Positions 15,891 through 23,697 of a DNA stretch of 64,000 nucleotides are shown here, in pieces. The notes below the pieces were generated by a model, which worked only from the letters and a program-made list of their open reading frames with translations, did no database searches and was not told the DNA's origin. Each line of letters begins with the position of its first letter. Position 1 is the first letter of the stretch. The DNA is from Belnapia moabensis DSM 16746 (lineage in GTDB: Bacteria > Pseudomonadota > Alphaproteobacteria > Acetobacterales > Acetobacteraceae), in the NCBI RefSeq assembly GCF_000745835.1, contig NZ_JQKB01000005.1:124001-188000 (forward strand), read 5' to 3'. The position numbers and the translations under genes are program-made.

Positions 15891-16820
15891 ATGCTCCACG
15901 CCATCGTCCTCGGCGCCGCGGCCGGCGGCGGCTTCCCCCAATGGAATTCCGCCGGCCCCGGTTGCCTCCGCGCCCGCGCCGGCGACCCTGCCGCGCGCCC
16001 CCGCACCCAGGCCTCCCTCGCTGTGACGGCCGATGGCGAGCGCTGGGTCCTGCTCAACGCCTCGCCCGACCTCCGCGCCCAGCTCCAGGCGACCCCCGCC
16101 CTCCACCCGAAGCCGCGCGACGGCGCCATCCGCCACTCCCCCATCGCCGCCGTAGTCCTCACCGGCGCCGAGGTGGACACCATCACCGGCCTGCTCACGC
16201 TCCGCGAAGGCCATCCCTTCGCCCTCTACGGCGCCCCGCAATCCCTCGATGTGTTGGCCGCCAATCCCATCTTCCTCGCGGTGAACCCCGACCTCGTCCC
16301 CCGTCGCCCGCTGCCGCTCGATGCGCCCCTGCCGCTGACGGATGCCGGCGGCACCCCCCTCGGCCTCACGGTCGAGGCCTACGCCGTCCCCGGCAAGATC
16401 CCGCTCTTCGCCGAGCAGGGCAGGGACCCCGGCCGCGCCGACGAGGGCGAGACCATCGGCCTCCGCCTCTCCGCCCATGGCCGCAGCCTCCACTTCATTC
16501 CCGGCTGCGCCGCCATGACCCCGGCCTTGGCCGCCCGCCTCCGCGACTCCGACTGCCTCTTCATCGACGGCACCCTCTGGCGCGACGACGAGATGATCCG
16601 CGCCGGCGCCGGCCCCAAGACCGGCGCCCGCATGGGCCATATGAGCATCTCCGGCCCCGAGGGCGTGCTCGCCGCCTGCGAGGGCCTTGGCATCCGCCGC
16701 CGCATCCTCATCCACCTGAACAACACCAACCCCGTTCTGCTGGACGACAGCCCCGAGCGCGCAGCGGTCCATGCCGCCGGCTGGGAAGTCGCCGAGGACG
16801 GCATGGAGGTCACCCCATGA
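15891..16820 (+). CDS. pqqB: PqqB, PQQ biosynthesis hydroxylase of metallo-beta-lactamase fold
   Basis: A 309-residue PqqB. Family segments are the N-terminal VLGAAAGGGFPQWN, WVLLNASPDLRAQL, PGKIPLF, SLHFIPGCAAM, DGTLWRDDEMIRAGAG, TGARMGHMSISG and IHLNNTNPVL. PqqB is an iron-dependent hydroxylase acting on the diamino-acid intermediate made from PqqA. Two features differ from the usual form: the cysteine cluster after PQWN is reduced to WNSAGPGC, and the usual histidine in the D-H pair is absent (GAEVDTITGLL). The gene overlaps pqqC (ATGA). Confidence 0.95.
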   Translation: MLHAIVLGAAAGGGFPQWNSAGPGCLRARAGDPAARPRTQASLAVTADGERWVLLNASPDLRAQLQATPALHPKPRDGAIRHSPIAAVVLTGAEVDTITGLLTLREGHPFALYGAPQSLDVLAANPIFLAVNPDLVPRRPLPLDAPLPLTDAGGTPLGLTVEAYAVPGKIPLFAEQGRDPGRADEGETIGLRLSAHGRSLHFIPGCAAMTPALAARLRDSDCLFIDGTLWRDDEMIRAGAGPKTGARMGHMSISGPEGVLAACEGLGIRRRILIHLNNTNPVLLDDSPERAAVHAAGWEVAEDGMEVTP

Positions 16821-17548
16821 CCGACACCGAACTGCTGAGCCCCGACGAGCTCCACGCCCGCCTGGAGGCGATCGGCGCCGAGCGCTACCACGTCCACCAC
16901 GCCTTCCACCGCCTGCTGCACAACGGGAAGTTGACCAAGGCCCAGGTCCAGGCCTGGGCGCTGAACCGCTACTACTACCAGGCCAGCATCCCTGCGAAGG
17001 ACGCCTCGCTCGTCGCACGCCTGCCGACGCCCGAGCTGCGCCGCGAATGGCGCCGCCGCATCGTCGACCACGATGGCGACGGCACCCATCCCGGCGGCAT
17101 CGAGCGCTGGCTGAAGCTCACCGACGGCCTCGGCCTCGACCGCGCCTACGTCGTCTCGCTCGAAGGCCTGCTCCCCGGCACCCGCTTCGCCGTCGACGCC
17201 TACGTGAACTTCGTGAAATCCCGCTCCATCCTCGAAGCCATCGCCTCCTCCCTGACCGAGATGTTCTCCCCCGCCATCATCTCCGAGCGCGTCTCCGGCA
17301 TGCTCCGCAACTACGACTTCGTCTCCGAGGAGACGCTGGCCTATTTCACCCCCCGCCTCACCCAGGCGCCGCAGGACGTCGATTTCGCCCTCGGCTACGT
17401 GAAGCGCGAGGCCCGCACCCGCGCCGAGCAGGAGCAGGTGCTCGCCGCCCTCCGCTTCAAATGCGACCTGCTCTGGGCCCAGCTCGACGCCCTCCACTTC
17501 GCCTATGTCGAGCCCGCCCTGCCGCCTCCCGGCGCCTTCCGCCCATGA
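16817..17548 (+). CDS. pqqC: PqqC, pyrroloquinoline-quinone synthase
   Basis: A 243-residue cofactor-free oxidase that carries out the final ring closure and eight-electron oxidation giving PQQ. It is an all-helical protein with the signatures YHVHHAFHRLLHNGKL, ALNRYYYQASIPAKDA, IVDHDGDG and SLTEMFSPAIISER. Length is typical. The start overlaps the pqqB stop (ATGA) and pqqD overlaps its end (ATGA); C and D are separate genes here, not the CD fusion found in some methylotrophs. Confidence 0.97.
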   Translation: MTDTELLSPDELHARLEAIGAERYHVHHAFHRLLHNGKLTKAQVQAWALNRYYYQASIPAKDASLVARLPTPELRREWRRRIVDHDGDGTHPGGIERWLKLTDGLGLDRAYVVSLEGLLPGTRFAVDAYVNFVKSRSILEAIASSLTEMFSPAIISERVSGMLRNYDFVSEETLAYFTPRLTQAPQDVDFALGYVKREARTRAEQEQVLAALRFKCDLLWAQLDALHFAYVEPALPPPGAFRP

Positions 17549-17814
17549 GTCCGGAGTCGATCCCGAAGCTCGCCCGCGGCATGAAGCTCCGCGAGGACAA
17601 GGCCCGCGCCCAATGGGTCGTCCTCGGCCCCGAGCGCATGTTCGTTCCCGACGAGATCGCCCTCGAGGTCATCCGCCTGCTCGACGGCACCAGCAGCCTC
17701 GCCGCCATCGCCGACACCCTCGCCGCCCGCTACTCGGCCCCGCGCGAGGAAATCCTCGCCGACATCACCACCATGCTGGACGATTTGGCCGCCAAGGGCG
17801 TTGTGACGACATGA
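17545..17814 (+). CDS. pqqD: PqqD, peptide chaperone for PqqA
   Basis: An 89-residue RiPP-recognition-element protein that binds the PqqA peptide and presents it to the radical-SAM enzyme PqqE. It shows the winged-helix pattern PKLARGMKLREDKARAQWV, LLGPER-type turn (VLGPERMF), then ALEVIRLLDG and ILADITTMLDDLAAKG. It overlaps pqqC and pqqE by ATGA, consistent with stoichiometric coupling. Confidence 0.96.
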   Translation: MSPESIPKLARGMKLREDKARAQWVVLGPERMFVPDEIALEVIRLLDGTSSLAAIADTLAARYSAPREEILADITTMLDDLAAKGVVTT

Positions 17815-18935
17815 CCGCCCCCCCGCTCGCCCTCCTGGCCGAGCTCACCCATCGCTGCCCCTTGCGCTGCCCCTACTGCTCCAACCCGACCGCGCTCACC
17901 CGCCCGGGCGAGGAGCTGGACACCGCCACCTGGTCCCGCATCTTCGCCGAGGCCGCCGATCTCGGCTGCCTGCAGATCCACCTCTCCGGCGGCGAACCCA
18001 CTGCCCGCCGCGACATCCTCGACCTCGTCCGCGCCGCCAGCGAAGCCGGCCTCTACACCAACCTCATCACCTCCGGCGTCCTGCTGAACGGCACCCGCCT
18101 CGACGCGCTGGCCGAGGCCGGCCTCGACCACGTCCAGCTCTCCATCCAGGACGCCGAGCCGACCTCCGCCGACCGCATCGGCGGCTATCGCGGCGGCCAT
18201 GCGAAGAAGCTCGCCTTCGCCCATCTGGTCACCGAAGCCGGCCTGCCGCTGACGCTGAACGCCGTCGTCCACCGCCAGAACCTCGACCGCCTCCCGGCGA
18301 TGATCGACCTCGCCCTCGCCCTCGGCGCCGGCCGGCTGGAGGTCGCCCATGTCCAGTACTACGGCTGGGCGCTCGCCAACCGCGACGCCCTGATGCCGAC
18401 CCGCGCCCAGCTCGACGCCGCGACGGCAACGGTGGAGGCCGCCCGCGCCACCCATCGCGGCCGCCTCGTCATCGACTACGTGGTCCCCGACTACTACGCG
18501 ACCCGCCCGAAATCCTGCATGGGCGGCTGGGGCCAGCGCTTCCTCGCCGTCTCCCCCGCCGGCCGCATCCTCCCCTGCCACGCGGCGGAGAGCCTTCCCG
18601 GCTTCGACTTCCCCAACGCCCGCACCACCACCCTCCGCGCCGCCTGGGACACTTCGGAGGCCTTCAACCGCTTCCGCGGCACCGGCTGGATGCCCGAGCC
18701 CTGCCAGGGCTGCGCCCGCGCCGAGCAGGACTGGGGCGGCTGCCGCTGCCAGGCCTTCGCCCTCACCGGCGACGCCGCCGCGACCGACCCCGCCTGCTCG
18801 CTCTCGCCCCACCACGCGCTGCTCGCCCTGGCGCTGGAAGCCTCCGACCGGGCCGGGGAGGCCTTCACCTATCGCGAGCCTGGCCGCGAGCCCGGCCGCT
18901 TGCCTCAGCCTGTACCGGCCCCACCTCTAGCCTGA
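17811..18935 (+). CDS. pqqE: PqqE, radical-SAM PqqA peptide cyclase
   Basis: A 374-residue radical-SAM/SPASM enzyme that forms the C-C bond between Glu and Tyr of PqqA. The radical-SAM cluster is C16-x3-C20-x2-C23 (CPLRCPYC), and the GGEP motif follows (LSGGEPTARRD). The auxiliary cluster ligands appear in the C-terminal half: CMGGWGQ, LPCHAAE, CQGCARAEQDWGGCRC and DPAC. The last ~25 residues are a proline-rich tail. No pqqF/pqqG protease gene is present downstream. Confidence 0.97.
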   Translation: MTAPPLALLAELTHRCPLRCPYCSNPTALTRPGEELDTATWSRIFAEAADLGCLQIHLSGGEPTARRDILDLVRAASEAGLYTNLITSGVLLNGTRLDALAEAGLDHVQLSIQDAEPTSADRIGGYRGGHAKKLAFAHLVTEAGLPLTLNAVVHRQNLDRLPAMIDLALALGAGRLEVAHVQYYGWALANRDALMPTRAQLDAATATVEAARATHRGRLVIDYVVPDYYATRPKSCMGGWGQRFLAVSPAGRILPCHAAESLPGFDFPNARTTTLRAAWDTSEAFNRFRGTGWMPEPCQGCARAEQDWGGCRCQAFALTGDAAATDPACSLSPHHALLALALEASDRAGEAFTYREPGREPGRLPQPVPAPPLA

Positions 18936-18952
18936 ACCCGGGAGACACCAGC

Positions 18953-19189
18953 ATGTTCATGCGCGCCGCCGCCACCACCGCCGCCGCTGCCACGACCACC
19001 GGCATGGTCGTCGCCAGCTTCGCCTTCCTCACCGGCCTCGGCCTCGGCGCGGCCGCCGTGGGTGGCGCCTGCCTCGCCCGCCAGGCGATGAAGCGCCGCA
19101 ACAGCTGGAAGGACGACACCACCAGCATGCCCGTCACCGATCCGATGCCGGACGAGGGCGAGCCCATGCCCGGCGCTAACCCCATCTGA
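18953..19189 (+). CDS. Small single-pass membrane protein, unknown function
   Basis: A 78-residue protein with one predicted membrane segment (residues ~17-43, GMVVASFAFLTGLGLGAAAV) followed by a basic MKRRNSW stretch and an acidic, Pro/Met-rich tail. GGGAG lies before the ATG. It follows pqqE by 17 bp and may be in its transcript, but no family link to PQQ is known to me. A hairpin follows it. Confidence 0.6.
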   Translation: MFMRAAATTAAAATTTGMVVASFAFLTGLGLGAAAVGGACLARQAMKRRNSWKDDTTSMPVTDPMPDEGEPMPGANPI

Positions 19190-19198
19190 CCGGCGGTC

Positions 19199-19223
19199 GC
19201 CCCGGGCGGAGCCCGCTCGGGGC
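19199..19223. terminator. GC-rich hairpin between convergent genes
   Basis: Arms GCCCCG and CGGGGC enclose a further GGGC/GCCC pair. It lies between the end of the small membrane protein gene after pqqE and the end of the convergent CDF transporter gene. There is no U-tract. Confidence 0.45.
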
Positions 19224-19231
19224 ATGGCCCC

Positions 19232-19873
19232 TCAGGCCGGTGCCGCAACGCCCTGCGGTACCCGCAGCTCCGCCCGGGCCTGCCGCACGATCTGCCACCC
19301 ACCGCTGATCCCGAGCGCGGCCATGACCGTGGCGACGATCAGGTCCGGCCAGGCCGTGCCCGTGCCGAAGACCCCCGCCGCCGCCGCCAGCACTGCGATG
19401 TTGCCGAGGGCGTCATTGCGCGAGCAGATCCAGACCGAGCGCATATTCGCATCGCCCTCGCGGTAGCGGTACAGCATCAGCGCCACCCCCGCATTGGCGA
19501 CGAGCGCCAGCAGCCCAACCACACCCATCGTTCCCGCACCCGGCAGGCTACCCGCATAGGCATGCCACGCGGTCGAGGCCAGCACCCCGGCCCCGAGCAG
19601 CCCGAGCGACCAGCCCTTCACCAGCGCCGCCCGCGCCCGCCAAGCCAGCGCCATGCCGGCCACGCCGAGGCTGATGCCGTAATTCGCCGCATCGCCGAGG
19701 AAGTCGATCGCATCCGCCTGCAAGGACGCGGAGCCCGCCGCCACGCCCGCGCCGATCTCGGCCAGGAACATCCCCGCATTCACCGCCAGCGCGATCCAGA
19801 GCGCCCGCCGCCATTGCGGCGTATTCGGCGACGGCGTGGAGGAGCAGCCCTCCGGCCCGCAACATCCCGCCAT
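19232..19873 (-). CDS. CDF-like heavy-metal cation transporter without C-terminal domain
   Basis: A 213-residue membrane protein of the cation diffusion facilitator group, which exports Zn/Cd/Pb-type ions by proton antiport. It has about six hydrophobic segments and the intramembrane metal-site motif ADAIDFLGDAANY; the second expected site reads SRNDALGN. It stops straight after the last helix, so the ~80-residue cytoplasmic dimerisation domain of ordinary CDFs is absent. The N-terminus MAGCCGPEGC has three cysteines (4, 5, 10) that could bind metal. It is driven by the MerR-type promoter at 19906-19936 and divergent from the MerR gene. Confidence 0.86.
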   Translation of the reverse strand: MAGCCGPEGCSSTPSPNTPQWRRALWIALAVNAGMFLAEIGAGVAAGSASLQADAIDFLGDAANYGISLGVAGMALAWRARAALVKGWSLGLLGAGVLASTAWHAYAGSLPGAGTMGVVGLLALVANAGVALMLYRYREGDANMRSVWICSRNDALGNIAVLAAAAGVFGTGTAWPDLIVATVMAALGISGGWQIVRQARAELRVPQGVAAPA

Positions 19874-19905
19874 GGCATCACCTCGTCCCGTCCGATATGG
19901 CCGCC

Positions 19906-19936
19906 TAGATAGGGTCTGTAGCGGCTACAGGGTCAA
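19906..19936 (-). promoter_or_regulatory. MerR-type promoter/operator for the CDF transporter
   Basis: Read on the minus strand there is a -35 TTGACC, a 19-bp spacer and a -10 TATCTA. The spacer holds a perfect 7-1-7 dyad, CTGTAGC-C-GCTACAG (19916-19930). A 19-bp spacer with a centred dyad is the signature of MerR-family activated promoters, where the regulator untwists DNA on metal binding. It is 33 bp upstream of the transporter ATG and only 10 bp before the merR-type ATG. Confidence 0.85.
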
Positions 19937-19940
19937 GGCG

Positions 19941-20348
19941 ATGGAAGGCTTGTCGATCGGCGCGCTCGCACGGGCCACGGGCACGCAGGTGGAGACCATC
20001 CGCTACTACGAGCGGATCGGCCTGCTGCCCGCGCCCGCCCGCACCACGGGCAATTACCGCAGCTACGATCCTGCTCAACTCGGCCGGCTGAGCTTAATCC
20101 GCCGCGCCCGCGACCTCGGCTTCCCGCTCGACCAGGTCCGCACCCTGCTCCACCTCGCCGACGAGCGGGACCGGCCCTGCGACGCCGTCGACGCCATCGC
20201 CCGCGAGCACCTCGCCGAGGTCGAGCGGAAGATCGCCGACCTCACCGCGCTCCGCGACGAGCTGACGGAGGTGATCGGCCGCTGCCGCCAAAATACCGTC
20301 GCCGATTGCCGCATCATCGAGACGCTGGTGCCGCTCACTCCGGAATGA
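19941..20348 (+). CDS. MerR-family metal-responsive regulator (CadR/PbrR/ZntR type)
   Basis: A 135-residue activator with the MerR winged helix at the N-terminus (SIGALARATGTQVETIRYYE, GLLPAPART, NYRSYD) and a dimerisation coiled coil. Metal-site cysteines are C80 (DRPCDAV), C115 and C123, with the C115-x7-C123 loop typical of divalent-metal sensors for Cd, Pb or Zn. The ATG at 19941 has no Shine-Dalgarno sequence and is only 10 bp from the operator dyad, so a leaderless or very short-leader transcript is likely. Its last 14 bp overlap the convergent RidA gene. Confidence 0.93.
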   Translation: MEGLSIGALARATGTQVETIRYYERIGLLPAPARTTGNYRSYDPAQLGRLSLIRRARDLGFPLDQVRTLLHLADERDRPCDAVDAIAREHLAEVERKIADLTALRDELTEVIGRCRQNTVADCRIIETLVPLTPE

Positions 20349-20730
20349 GCGCCGTCGCCTCGATCTCGACCCGCGCCTCCGGCTCCACCAGCGCCACCAC
20401 CTGCACCAGCGTCATCGCCGGAAAATGCCGCCCCATGACGGCGCGGTAGACCAGCCCCAGCGCCCTCAGGCTGTCCCGGTACTCCGCCATGTCGGTGACG
20501 TACCAGGTCATCCGCCCGATATGCTCCGGCCCGCCCCCCGCCTCGGCCAGCACGGCGAGGATGTTCCGCAGCGCCTGTTCCACCTGCCCGATGAAGGCAC
20601 CGGCGAAACGCCCTTCGGCATCCCACCCGATCTGCCCGCCGAGCAGCACGGTCTTGCCGCGTCCCGCCATGCCGTTCGCATAGCCCTTCGGCTGCGGCCA
20701 GCTCGGCGGCTGAAGGCTCTCGAGACTCAC
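20335..20730 (-). CDS. RidA/YjgF family enamine/imine deaminase
   Basis: A 131-residue RidA-family protein, which hydrolyses reactive enamines and imines to ketones and ammonia. It has the family's WPQPKGYANGMAGRGKTVLL start, LGGQIGWDAEGRFAG, and the C-terminal arginine/glutamate segment ARVEIEATALIPE. It is the last gene of the anthranilate-type operon and overlaps the CoA-ligase stop by ATGA. In that pathway the reductase product is an enamine, a natural RidA-type substrate, which makes this placement informative. It is convergent with, and overlaps, the MerR gene. Confidence 0.9.
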   Translation of the reverse strand: MSLESLQPPSWPQPKGYANGMAGRGKTVLLGGQIGWDAEGRFAGAFIGQVEQALRNILAVLAEAGGGPEHIGRMTWYVTDMAEYRDSLRALGLVYRAVMGRHFPAMTLVQVVALVEPEARVEIEATALIPE

Positions 20731-22346
20731 GCGACCTCTCCCTGACGCAAGGCGAAGCGTTGCAGCTTGCCGGTCTCCGTCCGCGGCAGGCCCGCCACGA
20801 ACTCCATCCGGCGCGGATACTTGTAGGGCGCGATCTCCGCCTTCACATGCTCCTGCAAGGCCCGCACAGTCGCCGCATCGCCGACAGCGCCGTCCTCGAG
20901 CACGACGAAGGCCTTCACCACCATCCCCCGCTCATCGTCGGGCACGCCGACCACCCCGCATTCCCGCACCAGCGGATGCGTCAGCAGCGCCGCCTCCACC
21001 TCGGGCCCGGCGATGTTGTAGCCGGCGGAGACGATCATGTCGTCGCTCCGCGCCTGGTACCAGAAATAGCCGTCCTCATCCTGGATGTAGGTATCCCCGG
21101 TGATGTTCCAGCCGCGCTCGACATAGCGCGCCTGCCTCGGGTCATCGAGGTAGCGGCAACCCGTCGGCCCCCTCACCGCGAGCCGCCCCGCGACGCCGCG
21201 CGGCACCTCCTCGCCATCCGCATCGACGACCTTCGCCTCGTAGCCCGGCACTGGCAGCCCGGTCGCGCCGGGCCGGATCTCCTCCTCCCGCGCGGCGATG
21301 AAGATGTGCAGCATCTCCGTCGCCCCGATCCCATCCATCAGCGGCAGGCCCGTCGCCGCCCGCCATGCCTCGAAGATCGGCTTCGGCAAGACCTCTCCCG
21401 CCGACACGCACTTCCTCAGCGACGACAGGTCGTGCTCGCTGGCTTTCGCCGCCATCGCCCGATAGGCAGTCGGCGCGGTGAAGCACACCGTCGCCCGATG
21501 CCGCGCAATCGCCGGCAACAGATCGTCCGGCGACGCCCGCTCCAGCAGCACCGCCGTCGCCCCGACGCTGAAAGGAAACAGCACCAGCCCCCCGAGCCCG
21601 AAGGTGAAGGCCAGAGGCGGCGAACCGATGAACACGTCGGCGGGCTCCGGCCGCAGCACCTCCCGCCCATAGGCGTCACAGATCGCCAGCATGTCGCGAT
21701 GGAAATGCAGCGTCCCCTTCGGCTCCCCCGTGGTGCCCGAGGTGAAGCCGATCAGGCATATGTCGTCGGCTGTCGTATCGCAGGCGGCAAATTCGGGGCT
21801 TTCCCCGGCGCAGAGCCCCTCCAGCTCCCCATCCCCCCAATGCAGCACATGCGCGAGGTCCGGCGCTTCCGCCTCGGCCAGCGCCTCGCGCAACCTGGAA
21901 TCGCACAGCGCATGGGTGATCCGCGCCTTCCGCAGCATCTGCCCCAGTTCCTTGGCGCGCAGCAGCGGCATGGTGGCGACGACGATTCCGCCCGCCTTCA
22001 GCACCGCGAAATAGGCCGCCACCATCCAGGCGGTATTCGCCCCCCGCAGCAGCACCCTGTTGCCCGGCACCAGCCCCGTGCGATGCACCAGCACATTGGC
22101 GATCCGGTTCACCCGCTCCGCAAGCTGCGCATAGGTCAGCGTCTCCGCAGGCGTCACCAGCGCCGGATGATCGGCCCGCGCGGCGAGCTTCCCATCCAGC
22201 AGAACGCTCGCGCAATTGACCCGCGCCGGGTAGCGCAGCTGCGGCAAGGTGAATCGGAACTCCGGCCACATCTCCCGCGGCGGCAACCGCTCCCGCGCGA
22301 AGCCATCGACATGCGCCGAGACGGTCTCCATCATCATGCCATCCAT
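20727..22346 (-). CDS. abmG: 2-aminobenzoate (anthranilate)-CoA ligase family AMP-forming synthetase
   Basis: A 539-residue adenylate-forming acid-CoA ligase. The P-loop FTSGTTGEPKG is at residues 201-211 and continues TLHFHRDMLAICD as in 2-aminobenzoate- and benzoate-CoA ligases; the C-terminal catalytic lysine lies in PRTETGKLQRF. The ATG at 22346 has GGGAGG 5 nt upstream. It would make anthraniloyl-CoA from anthranilate, CoA and ATP. Specificity for the amino compound is inferred from the neighbouring fused monooxygenase/reductase of the 2-aminobenzoyl-CoA type and from RidA; benzoate or salicylate are alternatives. Confidence 0.85.
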   Translation of the reverse strand: MDGMMMETVSAHVDGFARERLPPREMWPEFRFTLPQLRYPARVNCASVLLDGKLAARADHPALVTPAETLTYAQLAERVNRIANVLVHRTGLVPGNRVLLRGANTAWMVAAYFAVLKAGGIVVATMPLLRAKELGQMLRKARITHALCDSRLREALAEAEAPDLAHVLHWGDGELEGLCAGESPEFAACDTTADDICLIGFTSGTTGEPKGTLHFHRDMLAICDAYGREVLRPEPADVFIGSPPLAFTFGLGGLVLFPFSVGATAVLLERASPDDLLPAIARHRATVCFTAPTAYRAMAAKASEHDLSSLRKCVSAGEVLPKPIFEAWRAATGLPLMDGIGATEMLHIFIAAREEEIRPGATGLPVPGYEAKVVDADGEEVPRGVAGRLAVRGPTGCRYLDDPRQARYVERGWNITGDTYIQDEDGYFWYQARSDDMIVSAGYNIAGPEVEAALLTHPLVRECGVVGVPDDERGMVVKAFVVLEDGAVGDAATVRALQEHVKAEIAPYKYPRRMEFVAGLPRTETGKLQRFALRQGEVA

Positions 22347-22393
22347 CGCTACCTCCCATCCCGGAGTGCAGTCGGCCGGCTGTGCTGGCTTCC

Positions 22394-23206
22394 CTAATCG
22401 CCCTTGAAGACCGGGCGCTGCTTGGCCGCGAATGCCTCATAGGCGCGGCGAAAATCCCCTGTGGTCATGCAGAGCGCCTGCGCGACGGCCTCGGCCTCGA
22501 TCGCCTGCTCGACGCTCATCGCCCATTCCATCTGCAGCATGCGCTTGGTCATCGCATGCCCGAAGCTCGGCCCCTCCGCGATCTCCCGCGCCAGCGCCGC
22601 CGCGCGGCCGGCCAGCTCCTCCGCCGCATGCACCGCGTTGAAGAACCCCCAGGCGAGCCCCTCCTCGGCGACCATGCTGCGCCCGAGATAGAGCAACTCG
22701 CTCGCCCGCCCTTGGCCGATGATCCGCGGCAGGATCGCGCAGGCGCCCATGTCGCAACCCGCGAGCCCCACGCGGTTGAACAGGAAGGCCACCTTCGCTC
22801 GCGGCGTCGCCAGCCGCAGGTCGGCGCTCATGGCAAGGATCGCCCCCGCGCCGGCCGCCACGCCATCGACCGCCGCGATGATCGGCTGCGGGCAGGCCCG
22901 CATCGCCTTCACCAGCTCCCCCGTCATCGCGGTGAATTGCATCAGCCCCTTGGCATCGCGCTCGATGAGCGGCCCGATGATCTCATGCACGTCGCCACCC
23001 GAGCAGAAATTCCCCCCCGCGCCGGCGAGGACGAATACCTTCACCTGCTCCTCCCGCGCCGCCGCCCGGAACAGCGCACCGAGTTCGGCATAGCTCTCGA
23101 AGGTCAGCGGATTCTTCCGCTCCGGCCGATCGAGCGTGATCGTCGCCACCGCGCCCTCGACGCCGAGCCGGAAATGCTCCGCCCGATACCCCGCCAGCGG
23201 AATCAT
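22394..23206 (-). CDS. Enoyl-CoA hydratase/isomerase family protein (aromatic operon)
   Basis: A 270-residue crotonase-fold protein. Oxyanion-hole segments are [13 protein letters not shown] and [14 protein letters not shown]; the catalytic-acid region reads [19 protein letters not shown], a variant with aspartate in a CDMG motif instead of the usual glutamates. It lies between the MarR gene (ATGA overlap) and the CoA ligase (47-bp gap). It probably hydrates or hydrolytically opens the non-aromatic ring product after dearomatisation of anthraniloyl-CoA. Confidence 0.88.
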   Translation of the reverse strand: MIPLAGYRAEHFRLGVEGAVATITLDRPERKNPLTFESYAELGALFRAAAREEQVKVFVLAGAGGNFCSGGDVHEIIGPLIERDAKGLMQFTAMTGELVKAMRACPQPIIAAVDGVAAGAGAILAMSADLRLATPRAKVAFLFNRVGLAGCDMGACAILPRIIGQGRASELLYLGRSMVAEEGLAWGFFNAVHAAEELAGRAAALAREIAEGPSFGHAMTKRMLQMEWAMSVEQAIEAEAVAQALCMTTGDFRRAYEAFAAKQRPVFKGD

Positions 23207-23697
23207 GCCCCACCCTCCTGCAAGCCCGCGCGCACGCTCGCCTTCGCCCGCCCGAGCAGCCGTTGCAGCGCCTCCCGCTCGACGAGGCTCAGCCCGCCCA
23301 GCAGCTCCGCCACCCAGCCCTCATGCGCCGCCGACTGCCGTGCGAATTCCTTGCGGCCGCGCGCCGTCAACCGAAGGCTCTGCGCCCTGCGATCCGTCGC
23401 GCTGACCCGCCGCTCGACCAGCCCCTCCTCCTCCAGCCGCGCGGCGAGACCCGTGACATTGCCGTTGCTCACCATCATCCGCCGCGAGATCTCGCCGAGT
23501 GTCAGCCCGCCCGGATGCCGCTCCAGCTGCGCCAGCAGGTCGAAGCGCGGCAGCGTCGTGTCGAACTCCGCCCGCAGCCGCCGCCTGATCTCCGCCTCAA
23601 TGAGATTCGTGCAGGTGAGCAAGCGCAGCCACAGCCGCACCTCGTCCTTGTGCCCCGGCGGCGCATCGGCGAGGGCCGTCTCCGCATCGAGCAGCAT
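23203..23697 (-). CDS. MarR-family transcriptional regulator of the aromatic operon
   Basis: A 164-residue winged-helix repressor of the MarR family. The DNA-binding core is [20 protein letters not shown] with the wing [18 protein letters not shown]. MarR proteins in CoA-type aromatic pathways are usually released by the aryl-CoA thioester. The ATG at 23697 overlaps the SDR stop and its own stop overlaps the hydratase start. The probable operators are the similar palindromes at 24441-24462, 24505-24524 and 34412-34431. Confidence 0.92.
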   Translation of the reverse strand: MLLDAETALADAPPGHKDEVRLWLRLLTCTNLIEAEIRRRLRAEFDTTLPRFDLLAQLERHPGGLTLGEISRRMMVSNGNVTGLAARLEEEGLVERRVSATDRRAQSLRLTARGRKEFARQSAAHEGWVAELLGGLSLVEREALQRLLGRAKASVRAGLQEGGA

